Shown here: piece after piece, positions 1 to 6,902 of the stretch
Position numbering within the stretch: the stretch's first letter is position 1
How the letters are laid out: each line of letters begins with the position of its first letter
Assembly: GCA_021827465.1 (NCBI GenBank)
Contig: JAKAVX010000101.1
Coordinates: 1 to 7,906, forward strand
Origin: Deltaproteobacteria bacterium
Lineage (GTDB): Bacteria; Desulfobacterota_B; Binatia; Binatales; Binataceae
Length of the DNA stretch: 7,906 nt
Direction: 5' to 3'
Program-made: the position numbers and the translations under genes
Notes under the pieces: generated by a model
What the model saw: only the letters and a program-made list of their open reading frames with translations
Databases searched by the model: none
What the model was told of the DNA's origin: nothing

Positions 1-2332
1 AATCCCCCGTTGCATTTTTCGCCATCGCGCGCGCGACCATCGCCTGCCCGAGCGCGATTCCGCCGTCGCCCGGCGGCACGCGTCGATGAAGATAGACGTC
101 GCAGGCGGGCGCGAGGCGCTCGAGCACTCCGCGCGCAAGCAAATCGTTCTGAAAGCATCCGCCGGAAAGCACGATCGGCAGCCGGCCGTAGCGGCGAAGC
201 GCCGCGCGAAGCAGGCTTGCGGTTGCATTCGCCAGCGTGCTGTGGAATCGCGCGGCGACAGACGCGGGTTCGGCGCCGGAAATCACGTCTGCGACGAGTT
301 CGCGAAGGGCAGGGCGCAAATCGAGCTGCCACGGATGCGACCCGCTTGCGATCTCGTAGGAATACGGCTGCGATTCTTCCGAGCGCGCCGCGAAATTCAC
401 CATCGTTGCGACCTGGCCTTCGTAGCGCGACTCGGTCATGGCAAGAATGATTGCACCGGCCGCGTCGAAGTAGCGTCCCACGCCGCGCGCCAGCGGAGCG
501 TTGAAGCGCGACTCGATCATCCGTTGGACGGTTGCGAGCGCGCTCTCCGCGACGCGCCGGAACAGCGGAATTTCGTCCAGCGGCGGAGCGCCGTCGAACG
601 CGTCGCAAAGCGCAGCGAGCGCGATCCGCCATACCTCGCGAATCGCGCGGTCGCCGCCGGCGAGCGCAATCGGACGAAACGTCGCGATTCGCTCGAAGCC
701 TGCATAATCGGCCAGCAGCAGTTCACCGCCCCACGCAGTCCCGTCGGTGCCGTAGCCGGTGCCGTCGTAGGCAACGCCGAGGACGGGGCCACCGAGTCCG
801 TGCTCGGCCATCGCGCTTGCGATGTGCGCATGATGATGCTGCACGCCGATGTGGACAACGTCGCGGCGGGCGAGCGCGTAGCGGGTCGAGAGATAATCGG
901 GATGGAGATCGTGCGCGACAATCCCGGGCGCGACGCCGAGGAAACGCTCCATCCGCGCGATCGATTCCTCGAACGACGCGTAGGTTTCGAGATTGTCGAG
1001 ATCCCCGATATACGGGCCGAGATAAGCCTCGTCGCCGACGCCGAGGCAGAAAGTGTTTTTGAGTTGCGCGCCGCACGCCAGCACCGGGCGCGGAAAGCGA
1101 CGGCTGATCCGGATTGGGCGTGGCACATAGCCGCGCGAACGGCGCATCACGAGCGGACGACCGGCGATTCTGCGAACCACGGAATCGTCGCATCGGGTTA
1201 CGATTTCGCGATCATGGACGAGGAACAGATCGGCGATACCCGAAAGGCGCTCGCGCGCCTCGTCGTTGCGATAGGCGATCGGTTCCTCGCTCAGATTGCC
1301 GGAAGTCATCACGAGCGGCCGGGCGCATTCGGCGAGCAGCAGGTGATGAAGCGGCGTGTACGCGAGCATCACGCCGACAAGAGGATTGTGCGGCGCGATT
1401 TCCCCGGTGAGGCGCGCGTCTTTGCGCCGGCGCACGAGCACGATCGGCCGTTCGGCGCAGCTGAGCAGTTTGCGCTCGTCGTCGTCGAGTTCGGCGAGCA
1501 GTTCGGCCTCGGCGAGGTCGCGCACCATCACGGCGAACGGTTTTTCCTCGCGGCGTTTGCGGTCGCGAAGCGCGGAGACCGCGGCGGCATCGGTCGCATC
1601 GCAGGCAAGATGGAATCCGCCGAGTCCCTTTACCGCGACGATCAAGCCGCTCGTGAGCGCTTGCGCGGCAGCGCGAATCGGATCGTCGTCGGCGAGCCCC
1701 ACGCCGTCAGCCGCGAGCAGCGAAAGCCGTGGACCGCATCGCGGACACGCGTTCGGCTCCGCGTGAAAGCGCCGGTTTTCCACGGACTCGTACTCGCGCC
1801 GGCAATCATCGCACATCGCGAAGGTAGCCATCGTCGTCGAGCGGCGGTCGTAGGGCACTTCGCGAACGATCGTGAAGCGCGGCCCACAATTGGTGCAGTT
1901 GGTGAACGGATAACGATAGCGGCGATTTTTCGGGTCGAGGACCTCGGTAAGGCATTGCGGGCAGGTTGCGATATCGGCGGGAATCGACGCGCGGCGCGCC
2001 GGAGCCGGCCGGCTCTCGGCGATTTCAAAATGCTCGGGAGCTTTGGACGCCGTGGCCGGACGCCATTTGAGCGCGGTGATCACGGCGGCGCGCGGCGGTT
2101 CATTTCTCAGCCGCTCAAGAAACCGGTCCAGTGCGGACGCGGCTCCGAACGCCTCGATAACGACGCCCACCGCGTCGTTGCGGACCCGGCCGGAAATTCC
2201 CTCCTCGCTCGCGAGACGGTACACCCACGGGCGAAAGCCCACGCCCTGTACGATTCCACGAACCCGGATTGTGCGTCCGGTCAGCCGAGCGTCGCGTGTG
2301 ACATCGATGCCGATGGTGTTGCGGCGTTCCAT
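1..2332 (-). CDS. hypF: HypF, carbamoyltransferase for [NiFe] hydrogenase maturation (3' end cut by window edge)
   Basis: HypF converts carbamoyl phosphate and ATP to a carbamoyl adenylate and passes the carbamoyl group to HypE, the first step in making the CN ligands of the active-site iron; it is cytosolic. The frame is open for 777 codons without a stop up to the window edge. Seen in order: an acylphosphatase domain at about 20-105 (V-Q-G-V-G-F-R-P at 28-35, R-N-D at 51-53); two zinc-finger pairs, C124/C127 with C146/C149 and C174/C177 with C196/C199; a YrdC-like domain at about 205-400 (K-G-L-G-G-F-H at 235-241, T-S-G-N at 343-346); and a Kae1-like carbamoyltransferase domain from about 415 (Q-H-H-H-A-H at 498-503, Y-D-G-T-G-Y-G at 522-528, L-S-G-G-C-F-Q-N at 722-729, P-G-D-G-G-I at 754-759). 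Family members are about 750-780 residues, so probably only a few residues are missing. The start follows the cytochrome c stop by six bases and lacks a strong Shine-Dalgarno, so translation probably depends on coupling. Confidence 0.96.
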   Translation of the reverse strand, partial: MERRNTIGIDVTRDARLTGRTIRVRGIVQGVGFRPWVYRLASEEGISGRVRNDAVGVVIEAFGAASALDRFLERLRNEPPRAAVITALKWRPATASKAPEHFEIAESRPAPARRASIPADIATCPQCLTEVLDPKNRRYRYPFTNCTNCGPRFTIVREVPYDRRSTTMATFAMCDDCRREYESVENRRFHAEPNACPRCGPRLSLLAADGVGLADDDPIRAAAQALTSGLIVAVKGLGGFHLACDATDAAAVSALRDRKRREEKPFAVMVRDLAEAELLAELDDDERKLLSCAERPIVLVRRRKDARLTGEIAPHNPLVGVMLAYTPLHHLLLAECARPLVMTSGNLSEEPIAYRNDEARERLSGIADLFLVHDREIVTRCDDSVVRRIAGRPLVMRRSRGYVPRPIRISRRFPRPVLACGAQLKNTFCLGVGDEAYLGPYIGDLDNLETYASFEESIARMERFLGVAPGIVAHDLHPDYLSTRYALARRDVVHIGVQHHHAHIASAMAEHGLGGPVLGVAYDGTGYGTDGTAWGGELLLADYAGFERIATFRPIALAGGDRAIREVWRIALAALCDAFDGAPPLDEIPLFRRVAESALATVQRMIESRFNAPLARGVGRYFDAAGAIILAMTESRYEGQVATMVNFAARSEESQPYSYEIASGSHPWQLDLRPALRELVADVISGAEPASVAARFHSTLANATASLLRAALRRYGRLPIVLSGGCFQNDLLARGVLERLAPACDVYLHRRVPPGDGGIALGQAMVARAMAKNATGD

Positions 2333-2338
2333 CGTGAT

Positions 2339-2746
2339 CTACCGCCGGGTTGTGCCCACTGAGAGGATGTAGGCGGCAAGCTCCCAGGTTTCGCGGTCGC
2401 TGAAAATCTTCCACGCCGGCATCGCGGTTCCCGGCACTCCATTTTGTATCCAGTAGAAGATCTGGCGCGGGGTGACCGACTCATGGAACTCGGGATTGGT
2501 GAAATCGGCAGGCGCGGGGTCGAGTCCTTCGCTGCGGATGCCGCGACCGTCGGCGTGGAGGCCGTGGCAGATCGCGCAATGCTGAAGGAACAGCGCGCGT
2601 CCGCGTTCGCGCGCCGCGACCGAGGCGAGAAGCTGGTCGGGAACCGCGAGGCTACGGTAACGACCGGGCAGGTCAGCATCCGGGCCTCCACAACCCGAGA
2701 ACAGAAGCCACATCGCGAGCGTTATCCACGCCAGACGGTTCCTCAT
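2339..2746 (-). CDS. small monoheme c-type cytochrome, probable lipoprotein
   Basis: A 135-residue c-type cytochrome. Residues 1-19 look like a lipoprotein signal: charged M-R-N-R start, hydrophobic core, then L-F-S-G-C19, although Phe at -3 is less usual than Leu. The heme-binding motif is C57-A-I-C-H61, and M109 in G-T-A-M-P is the likely distal iron ligand, as in class I cytochromes c. The chosen ATG has a GAGG Shine-Dalgarno at 2757-2754 and gives a complete signal peptide. An in-frame start 16 codons upstream (2794) would put a charged, serine-rich stretch before it and is less likely. It lies between the protease and hypF, inside the hydrogenase operon, overlapping the protease gene by 74 bases. 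I infer that it accepts electrons at the outer face of the membrane, from the hydrogenase or its cytochrome b. I do not recognise a named family beyond cytochrome c. Confidence 0.88.
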   Translation of the reverse strand: MRNRLAWITLAMWLLFSGCGGPDADLPGRYRSLAVPDQLLASVAARERGRALFLQHCAICHGLHADGRGIRSEGLDPAPADFTNPEFHESVTPRQIFYWIQNGVPGTAMPAWKIFSDRETWELAAYILSVGTTRR

Positions 2747-3242
2747 CGTATGGCCTCGGGATGAACTCGAATCCGAGCGCGCTCGCTTCGGCAACGATTC
2801 TTTCGATGAGCCCGGGCATCGCGCGTTCGACCGCCGGCGAAAGCCCGACGCGCAATCCGAGGTCTTCCGGCACCAGGCCGAGCAGCGTCATGCTCGGTGG
2901 ACAGCATCCCAAAAGCCGCGCGCCGTCGAGGAGATCGGCGACGCCAATCTGATGGACCGAAAGGCGCTCGCGCACGGCCGGCATGACCTCGTCGCCCTGA
3001 ACGCGCACGGCCGCGCCCGGCTGGGCGCCCGCGTATCGTATCGCGTCGACCATCAGGACCCGGTCGGCATCCTGAATCAGCGGCAGAAGCGAGAGGCCAA
3101 GCGTTCCGCCGTCGATCACTGCCGCGCCCTTGGGCGCACGGTATTTCCGCTGCAGCAGGTGAACCGCCGTCGCGCCCAGCCCGTCGTCGCCGCAGAGTAC
3201 GTTGCCGAGCCCCAGCAGCAGAAGCTGAGTCCGCTCAGGCAT
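2673..3242 (-). CDS. hyaD: hydrogenase maturation endopeptidase, HyaD/HybD family
   Basis: This nickel-dependent protease removes the C-terminal tail of the large subunit once nickel is in place. The 189-residue product begins with a Rossmann-like strand, then G-L-G-N-V-L-C-G-D-D-G at 11-21. Likely metal-contact residues are D20 (Glu in E. coli HybD), D66 in V-D-A-I, and H97 in S-V-H-Q-I-G. The ATG at 3242 is chosen because the family fold begins at once after it and GAGGAAAG lies just upstream. It overlaps the cytochrome b stop in ATGCCTGA (8 bases), which suggests translational coupling. Upstream in-frame starts give only a low-complexity Arg/Ser leader that is out-of-frame cytochrome b sequence. 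The product is about 25-35 residues longer than most HybD-type proteases. The excess is a C-terminal tail (about 154-189) whose last 24 codons are shared with the cytochrome c signal-peptide region. Confidence 0.93.
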   Translation of the reverse strand: MPERTQLLLLGLGNVLCGDDGLGATAVHLLQRKYRAPKGAAVIDGGTLGLSLLPLIQDADRVLMVDAIRYAGAQPGAAVRVQGDEVMPAVRERLSVHQIGVADLLDGARLLGCCPPSMTLLGLVPEDLGLRVGLSPAVERAMPGLIERIVAEASALGFEFIPRPYDEEPSGVDNARDVASVLGLWRPGC

Positions 3243-3957
3243 CGCTTTCCTCGGCCTCCGCGGCGAGAGCCTCCGGTTCGACGAACTTGTTGCCCGAGAC
3301 GATCGATTCGACGGTCCCGTTATGCTGCACAGCCGAATAAAGGATGGCGCTGTAAACGTGGTGGACCGCAAACGCGAGCAGCACCCACATCCCGATATGA
3401 TGAATAAGGTGCGCGGTCGGCAAGCCGCCGAAGAACGGGATCAGGAACGCGAACCATCGCATCGGCGACCCGACCGATGCCTCGGGCGCGTACATCGCAA
3501 GCCCGGTCCCGATCATCACGAGGCAGACGCCGTAAACCGCGGCGTAAAAGACGCCCGCGAGTGCGCTATGCCCGACAGTCGACGGCGGATCGCGGCGGAC
3601 AAAGATATAGAACTTGAAGGTTTCGCGCAGATCGCGCCATCGCGCGGCCGTGGTCGGGACGAACTGGTTCCATCGCGCGTAGCGGTTGCCCAGGAACATC
3701 CAGAGAAGGCGCGACAGCACGGCGAGCGTGAATACGATCGCCGCGTAAAAGTGGATCACCTTGACCGTGCCCATCACGAAGTGATCGCGCGCCGGGGCAG
3801 GCACCGAGATGAACGGATGGCCGATATAGAAGCCAGTCGCGGCGAGCACCAGGAGCGAGAACACGATAAGCCAGTGCGCGATCCGGACCGGCAATTCCCA
3901 TACGCGGACGCGGATTCTTCGGCTCTCGGGCATCGGCCTTGCCAGCGCGGCACTCAT
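3235..3957 (-). CDS. hyaC: Ni/Fe-hydrogenase b-type cytochrome subunit
   Basis: A di-heme b-type membrane anchor that takes electrons from the distal cluster of the hydrogenase small subunit and passes them to quinone. The 240 residues form four hydrophobic segments at about 26-45, 64-88, 131-155 and 184-208, the usual layout. The first family signature is present (R25-I-A-H28-W through T41-G42). The second, around H183-L-I-H186-H187 to H200, fits except that Leu stands where a small residue is usual. Candidate heme ligands are H28, H69, H186 and H200 (H187 and H199 are adjacent alternatives). The ATG overlaps the large-subunit stop in ATGA, with an AGGTGAGG Shine-Dalgarno just upstream. The acidic C-terminal tail (about 227-240) should lie in the cytoplasm. 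Similar domains occur in thiosulfate reductase and formate dehydrogenase cytochromes, but the position between hydrogenase genes settles the assignment. Confidence 0.95.
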   Translation of the reverse strand: MSAALARPMPESRRIRVRVWELPVRIAHWLIVFSLLVLAATGFYIGHPFISVPAPARDHFVMGTVKVIHFYAAIVFTLAVLSRLLWMFLGNRYARWNQFVPTTAARWRDLRETFKFYIFVRRDPPSTVGHSALAGVFYAAVYGVCLVMIGTGLAMYAPEASVGSPMRWFAFLIPFFGGLPTAHLIHHIGMWVLLAFAVHHVYSAILYSAVQHNGTVESIVSGNKFVEPEALAAEAEESDA

Positions 3958-5663
3958 ACGGCCCTCACCTTGACGATTTCACGCCGCTCGTTGTCGAGGA
4001 CGTGAACGCCGCATGCCATGCAGGGATCGAAGGAATGGACCGTGCGCAGAATTTCCAGCGGCTGGTCGGGCTTGGCGATCGGAGTTCCGATGAGCGACTG
4101 TTCATACGGCCCGGGATGGCCCGCCGCGTCACGCGGCCCCGCGTTCCACGTGCTGGGCACGACGCATTGATAGTTGGAGATCGCCCCGTTGCTGATATGC
4201 ACCCAATGGCCGAGGGCGCCGCGCGGAGCCTCGTGGAATCCCTCGCCCCAGCACTCAGCGGGCCATGTCGAAGGGTCCCATTTGGAGTTGTCGCAGATTC
4301 GATAATCGCGCCGCGCCATGTTCTCGGCGAGCGCGTTGATCCAGTCCTGCATCTTCTCGACCAGGACCTGGGTTTCGATAGCGCGCGCCGCGATACGCCC
4401 GAGCGTGGAGAAAAGTGCCTCGGGTCCGACGCCGAGCGCCTTGAGCGTGCTGCCGATCAATTCCTTGGCGCGGCTCGGACGCCCGTGCGCGTATGCAACC
4501 AGCATCCGGGCGAGCGGTCCGACTTCCATCGGATTGTTGTCGTAGCGCGGAGACTTGAGCCAACTGTACTTCTCCGCGACGTTAAGGCGCTCGTAGGGCG
4601 GATTCGGCCCGGTGTAGTTGGGGAGGGTCTCGCCCTTGAACGGCGGCAGGGAATGATCGTCGCCGCCCTTGTAGTCGTACCACGAATGCTTGACGTATTC
4701 GGAGACCTTGTCGGGCTGAAAGGGTCCAGCCTTCGTCAGATCGCGATTCAGGATGACGCCTGCGGGAAGATACATCCGCGGATTGGGACTGTCGTCCTCG
4801 GGATATTCGCCGTAGCTAAGATAATTGCCGACACCCGCGCCGACGCTTGCCCAATCTTTGTAGAAGGAGGCAACTGCGAGAATGTCCGGGAGATAGACGC
4901 GGGTCACGAAATCGCGCGCGCTCGCGACCAGTTCGTTCAAGGCCGCAATCGTGCCGAGGTTGAGCGCGTCCTGCGAATCAGGATCGACGGGCGTTGCCAT
5001 CCCGCCCACCAGGAAGCTCTGCAGATGGGGATTCTTGCCGCCGAGGATCGCGTGAATGCGGATGAACTGCCGCTGGAAATCGAGCGCCTGCAGATAATGC
5101 GCGACCGCCATCAGGTTGGCTTCGGCCGGAAGCTTGTAGGCGGGATGGCCCCAGTAGGCGTTGGCGAACGGTCCCAGACGCCCGCCTGAGACAAAGTCCT
5201 TCAGCCGCTTGCGGACGTCTGTGAAGTAGGCGGGGCCGGATAGCGGCCAGTCGGAGATCGACTGCGCGAGCGAGGCGGTTTTCGCCGGGTCCGCTGAAAG
5301 GGCGGAGACAATATCGACCCAGTCGAGCGCTTGCAGATGATAGAAATGGATTACATGGTCCTGCACGCACTGCGCGCCGATAATCAGGTTGCGCAGGATG
5401 CGCGCGTTGGGCGGGGGATTCGCGCCGATCGCGTGCTCGACCGCTCGGATCGACGCGATCGCGTGAACCGTCGTGCAAACGCCGCAGATGCGCTGGGTGA
5501 AGACCCACGCGTCGCGCGGGTCGCGTCCCTTAAGGATTATCTCGATCCCGCGGAACATCGTTGACGACGACCATGCGTTGCGCACCGAGCCGCCGTCGAC
5601 TTCCGCCTCGATCCTGAGATGGCCTTCAATTCGGGTGACCGGGTCAACTACGACGTGGGGCAC
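3954..5663 (-). CDS. hyaB: [NiFe] hydrogenase large (catalytic) subunit, group 1
   Basis: Carries the NiFe(CN)2CO site that splits H2. The 569-residue product is of normal family length. The L1 motif R58-I-C60-G-V-C63 and the L2 motif D546-P-C548-M-A-C551-G-V-H554 supply the four cysteine ligands. D-P-V-T-R-I-E-G-H at 7-15, E-V-G-P-L-A-R and P-R-G-A-L-G-H-W are the usual group 1 blocks. The 15 residues after H554 (V-L-D-N onwards) match the tail removed by the HyaD/HybD protease, and that protease is encoded two genes downstream. There is no signal peptide, so export must ride on the Tat signal of the small subunit. Translation starts at GTG (5663), supported by AAGGGAG at 5679-5673; only four bases separate it from the small-subunit stop. 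No key residue is missing. L2 and the tail resemble the E. coli HybC type more than group 2, 3 or 4 enzymes. Confidence 0.98.
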   Translation of the reverse strand: MPHVVVDPVTRIEGHLRIEAEVDGGSVRNAWSSSTMFRGIEIILKGRDPRDAWVFTQRICGVCTTVHAIASIRAVEHAIGANPPPNARILRNLIIGAQCVQDHVIHFYHLQALDWVDIVSALSADPAKTASLAQSISDWPLSGPAYFTDVRKRLKDFVSGGRLGPFANAYWGHPAYKLPAEANLMAVAHYLQALDFQRQFIRIHAILGGKNPHLQSFLVGGMATPVDPDSQDALNLGTIAALNELVASARDFVTRVYLPDILAVASFYKDWASVGAGVGNYLSYGEYPEDDSPNPRMYLPAGVILNRDLTKAGPFQPDKVSEYVKHSWYDYKGGDDHSLPPFKGETLPNYTGPNPPYERLNVAEKYSWLKSPRYDNNPMEVGPLARMLVAYAHGRPSRAKELIGSTLKALGVGPEALFSTLGRIAARAIETQVLVEKMQDWINALAENMARRDYRICDNSKWDPSTWPAECWGEGFHEAPRGALGHWVHISNGAISNYQCVVPSTWNAGPRDAAGHPGPYEQSLIGTPIAKPDQPLEILRTVHSFDPCMACGVHVLDNERREIVKVRAV

Positions 5664-5667
5664 GTGG

Positions 5668-6771
5668 CTATTCTCCCTTCTCGCCGTCGCTCTGCCCGGA
5701 ACCGCGGCCGAGCTTGCGTTTTGCGATCTCGATGACGCCGTGGGCGGCGAAGGCCGCGCCGACCGCCGCAGTCAGGCCAAGCCCGACCTTGTCGACGTCG
5801 GTGCCGACCGCGAAGCCCGGGATGTTCTGCAAATGGCGATAGAAGGGCGTCATCTTGTCCCAGAAATTGGGCTCGGCGCATCCGACGCACGGATGGCCGC
5901 ATCCGATAGGCCAGTTGGTGCCCTCGTTCCATCGCACAACCGGGCAGTTCTGCGACGTGACCGGACCCTTGCAGCCCATCTTGTACAGGCAGTAGCCGTG
6001 GCGATGCTCTTCGTCGCCCCACGCTTCGACGTACTGGCCTGCGTCGAAGTGGGCGCGACGCTCGCAGTTGTCGTGGATCAGCTTGCCGTAGGCGAACAGC
6101 GGGCGCCGATACTGATCGAGCGGCGGCCACTGCTTCATCGTCATGTAGTAGACAAGCAGCGCGGTGATGTTCTCGGCGTTTGCGGGGCAGGCCGAGAGGT
6201 TGATCAGATTTTTCAGGCCCGGCACCGCGTCGCCGACCGCGACCGCGCCGGTCGGATTGGGGCTTGCCGCAGGAAGTCCGCCAAACGTCGCGCAGGTGCC
6301 AATCGCGATTGTGGCCGCGGCGTTGCCGCATACCTCGCGCGCTATCTGAAGCGCGGACTTTCCGCCGACCGTGCAGTACGCGCCGCCGGCGCCCGTCGGT
6401 ATCGAGCCTTCGATCGCGGCAATATATTTTCCCGCGTATTTCTTGACCGTGTTGGCCAGCGCGTCCTCGGCCTGATGGCCGGCGGCTGCCATGACGGTCT
6501 CATGGTAGTTGAGGGAAATTTTTTCGAGGATTATCTCGGCGACGGTGGGGCGGCTCGCACGCAGGAACGATTCAGTGTTTCCCGCGCAATCCTGAAATTC
6601 GAGCCATACAAGAGTTGGCTTTTCAGCCTTTTCGATGCTTTCGGCGAGTTTCGCCGCCACCGGAGGCGGCAGCGCCAGGATCGCCGCCATCGAAGCGCAG
6701 AACTTTACGAATTCCCGCCGTGAAACCCCATGAGCCTTGAGTTCACGTGTCAGCCAGCCTTGATTTGCCAT
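5668..6771 (-). CDS. hyaA: [NiFe] hydrogenase small subunit with Tat signal and variant proximal cluster
   Basis: The electron-transfer subunit, expected to hold three iron-sulfur clusters. The 367-residue precursor has a twin-arginine signal (S17-R-R-E-F-V-K23, then a hydrophobic stretch to about 40). Mature sequence starts near 41-52. Distal cluster ligands are H233, C236, C261 and C267. The medial set is C276, P288 (the Pro typical of [3Fe-4S]), C295 and C298. Proximal cluster cysteines are C62, C160 and C195, but the fourth position is N65 (C-A-G-N instead of C-x-x-C). The two supernumerary cysteines of six-Cys O2-tolerant enzymes are absent. C291 is an additional cysteine next to the medial motif. 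A short hydrophobic helix at about 328-350 should anchor the C terminus and contact cytochrome b. ATG 6771 is chosen because it gives a normal Tat leader and has AAAAGGG upstream; an in-frame start at 6885 would add 38 unrelated residues and run through the promoter. First gene of the operon. Confidence 0.97.
   Translation of the reverse strand: MANQGWLTRELKAHGVSRREFVKFCASMAAILALPPPVAAKLAESIEKAEKPTLVWLEFQDCAGNTESFLRASRPTVAEIILEKISLNYHETVMAAAGHQAEDALANTVKKYAGKYIAAIEGSIPTGAGGAYCTVGGKSALQIAREVCGNAAATIAIGTCATFGGLPAASPNPTGAVAVGDAVPGLKNLINLSACPANAENITALLVYYMTMKQWPPLDQYRRPLFAYGKLIHDNCERRAHFDAGQYVEAWGDEEHRHGYCLYKMGCKGPVTSQNCPVVRWNEGTNWPIGCGHPCVGCAEPNFWDKMTPFYRHLQNIPGFAVGTDVDKVGLGLTAAVGAAFAAHGVIEIAKRKLGRGSGQSDGEKGE
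5673..5679 (-). promoter_or_regulatory. Shine-Dalgarno for the GTG start of the large subunit
   Basis: AAGGGAG lies inside the last codons of the small-subunit gene, nine bases before GTG 5663. It supports GTG as the start and implies that ribosomes finishing the small subunit can reload at once for the large subunit, favouring equal amounts of the two. Confidence 0.75.
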
Positions 6772-6804
6772 CCGACACCCTTTTCGCGGCGTTTCAGCGA
6801 TGTG

Positions 6805-6817
6805 AGATTTGCAATCT
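6805..6817. repeat. short inverted repeat near the inferred transcription start
   Basis: AGATT-TGC-AATCT, perfect 5-base arms around a 3-base spacer, lies just downstream of the inferred start of the hydrogenase mRNA and 34 bases before the small-subunit ATG. It could be a small operator or a weak 5' leader hairpin. It is short enough to be chance. Confidence 0.25.
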
Positions 6818-6832
6818 ACTTGGCGGTGTCTG

Positions 6833-6847
6833 GCATTAAATGTGCCA
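6833..6847 (-). promoter_or_regulatory. candidate sigma-54 (-24/-12) promoter of the hydrogenase operon
   Basis: Read on the minus strand this is TGGCAC-ATTTA-ATGC, against the RpoN consensus TGGCAC-N5-TTGC: all six -24 bases and three of four -12 bases match, with correct GG-to-GC spacing (GG at 6846-6845, GC at 6834-6833). Transcription would begin near 6821, leaving a leader of about 50 bases before ATG 6771. Hydrogenase operons of several proteobacteria (hupSL, hoxK) are known to use sigma-54 with an NtrC-type activator (HoxA, HupR). The same bases form an inverted repeat (CTGGCA, 7-base spacer, TGCCAG at 6830-6848), so a dimeric regulator site is the alternative. Confidence 0.55.
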
Positions 6848-6889
6848 GTACAGGAATTCGACATGGTTCGGCGTAAACAGCACATAGAG

Positions 6890-6902
6890 AATCAAAGCGC
6901 TG
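6890..6902. promoter_or_regulatory. possible IHF-type site upstream of the sigma-54-like promoter
   Basis: The plus strand reads AATCAA-AGCG-CTG, one mismatch from the IHF consensus WATCAA-N4-TTR. It would sit about 70-80 bases upstream of the inferred start of the hydrogenase transcript, where IHF bends DNA in many sigma-54 promoters. A single near-match in this length of sequence can occur by chance, so the support is mainly positional. Confidence 0.25.

Noticed and set aside
86..2362. A 758-codon open frame on the plus strand
   Set aside because: It lies antisense to hypF, whose minus-strand frame shows every domain and motif of the family. The plus-strand product is rich in Arg, Ala and Gly with no recognisable domain, a common by-product of GC-rich codon use.
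3939..5189. A 416-codon plus-strand open frame opposite the large-subunit gene
   Set aside because: Antisense to a fully conserved catalytic subunit; no family motif or convincing ribosome binding site. It looks like a codon-usage shadow.
5473..6723. A 416-codon plus-strand open frame opposite the small-subunit gene
   Set aside because: Antisense to the small subunit, composition typical of a shadow frame, and no domain recognised.
6772..6885. An N-terminal extension of the small subunit starting at 6885
   Set aside because: It would put 38 unrelated residues before a standard Tat leader and would translate through the promoter-like site. ATG 6771 has a ribosome binding site and gives a normal precursor.
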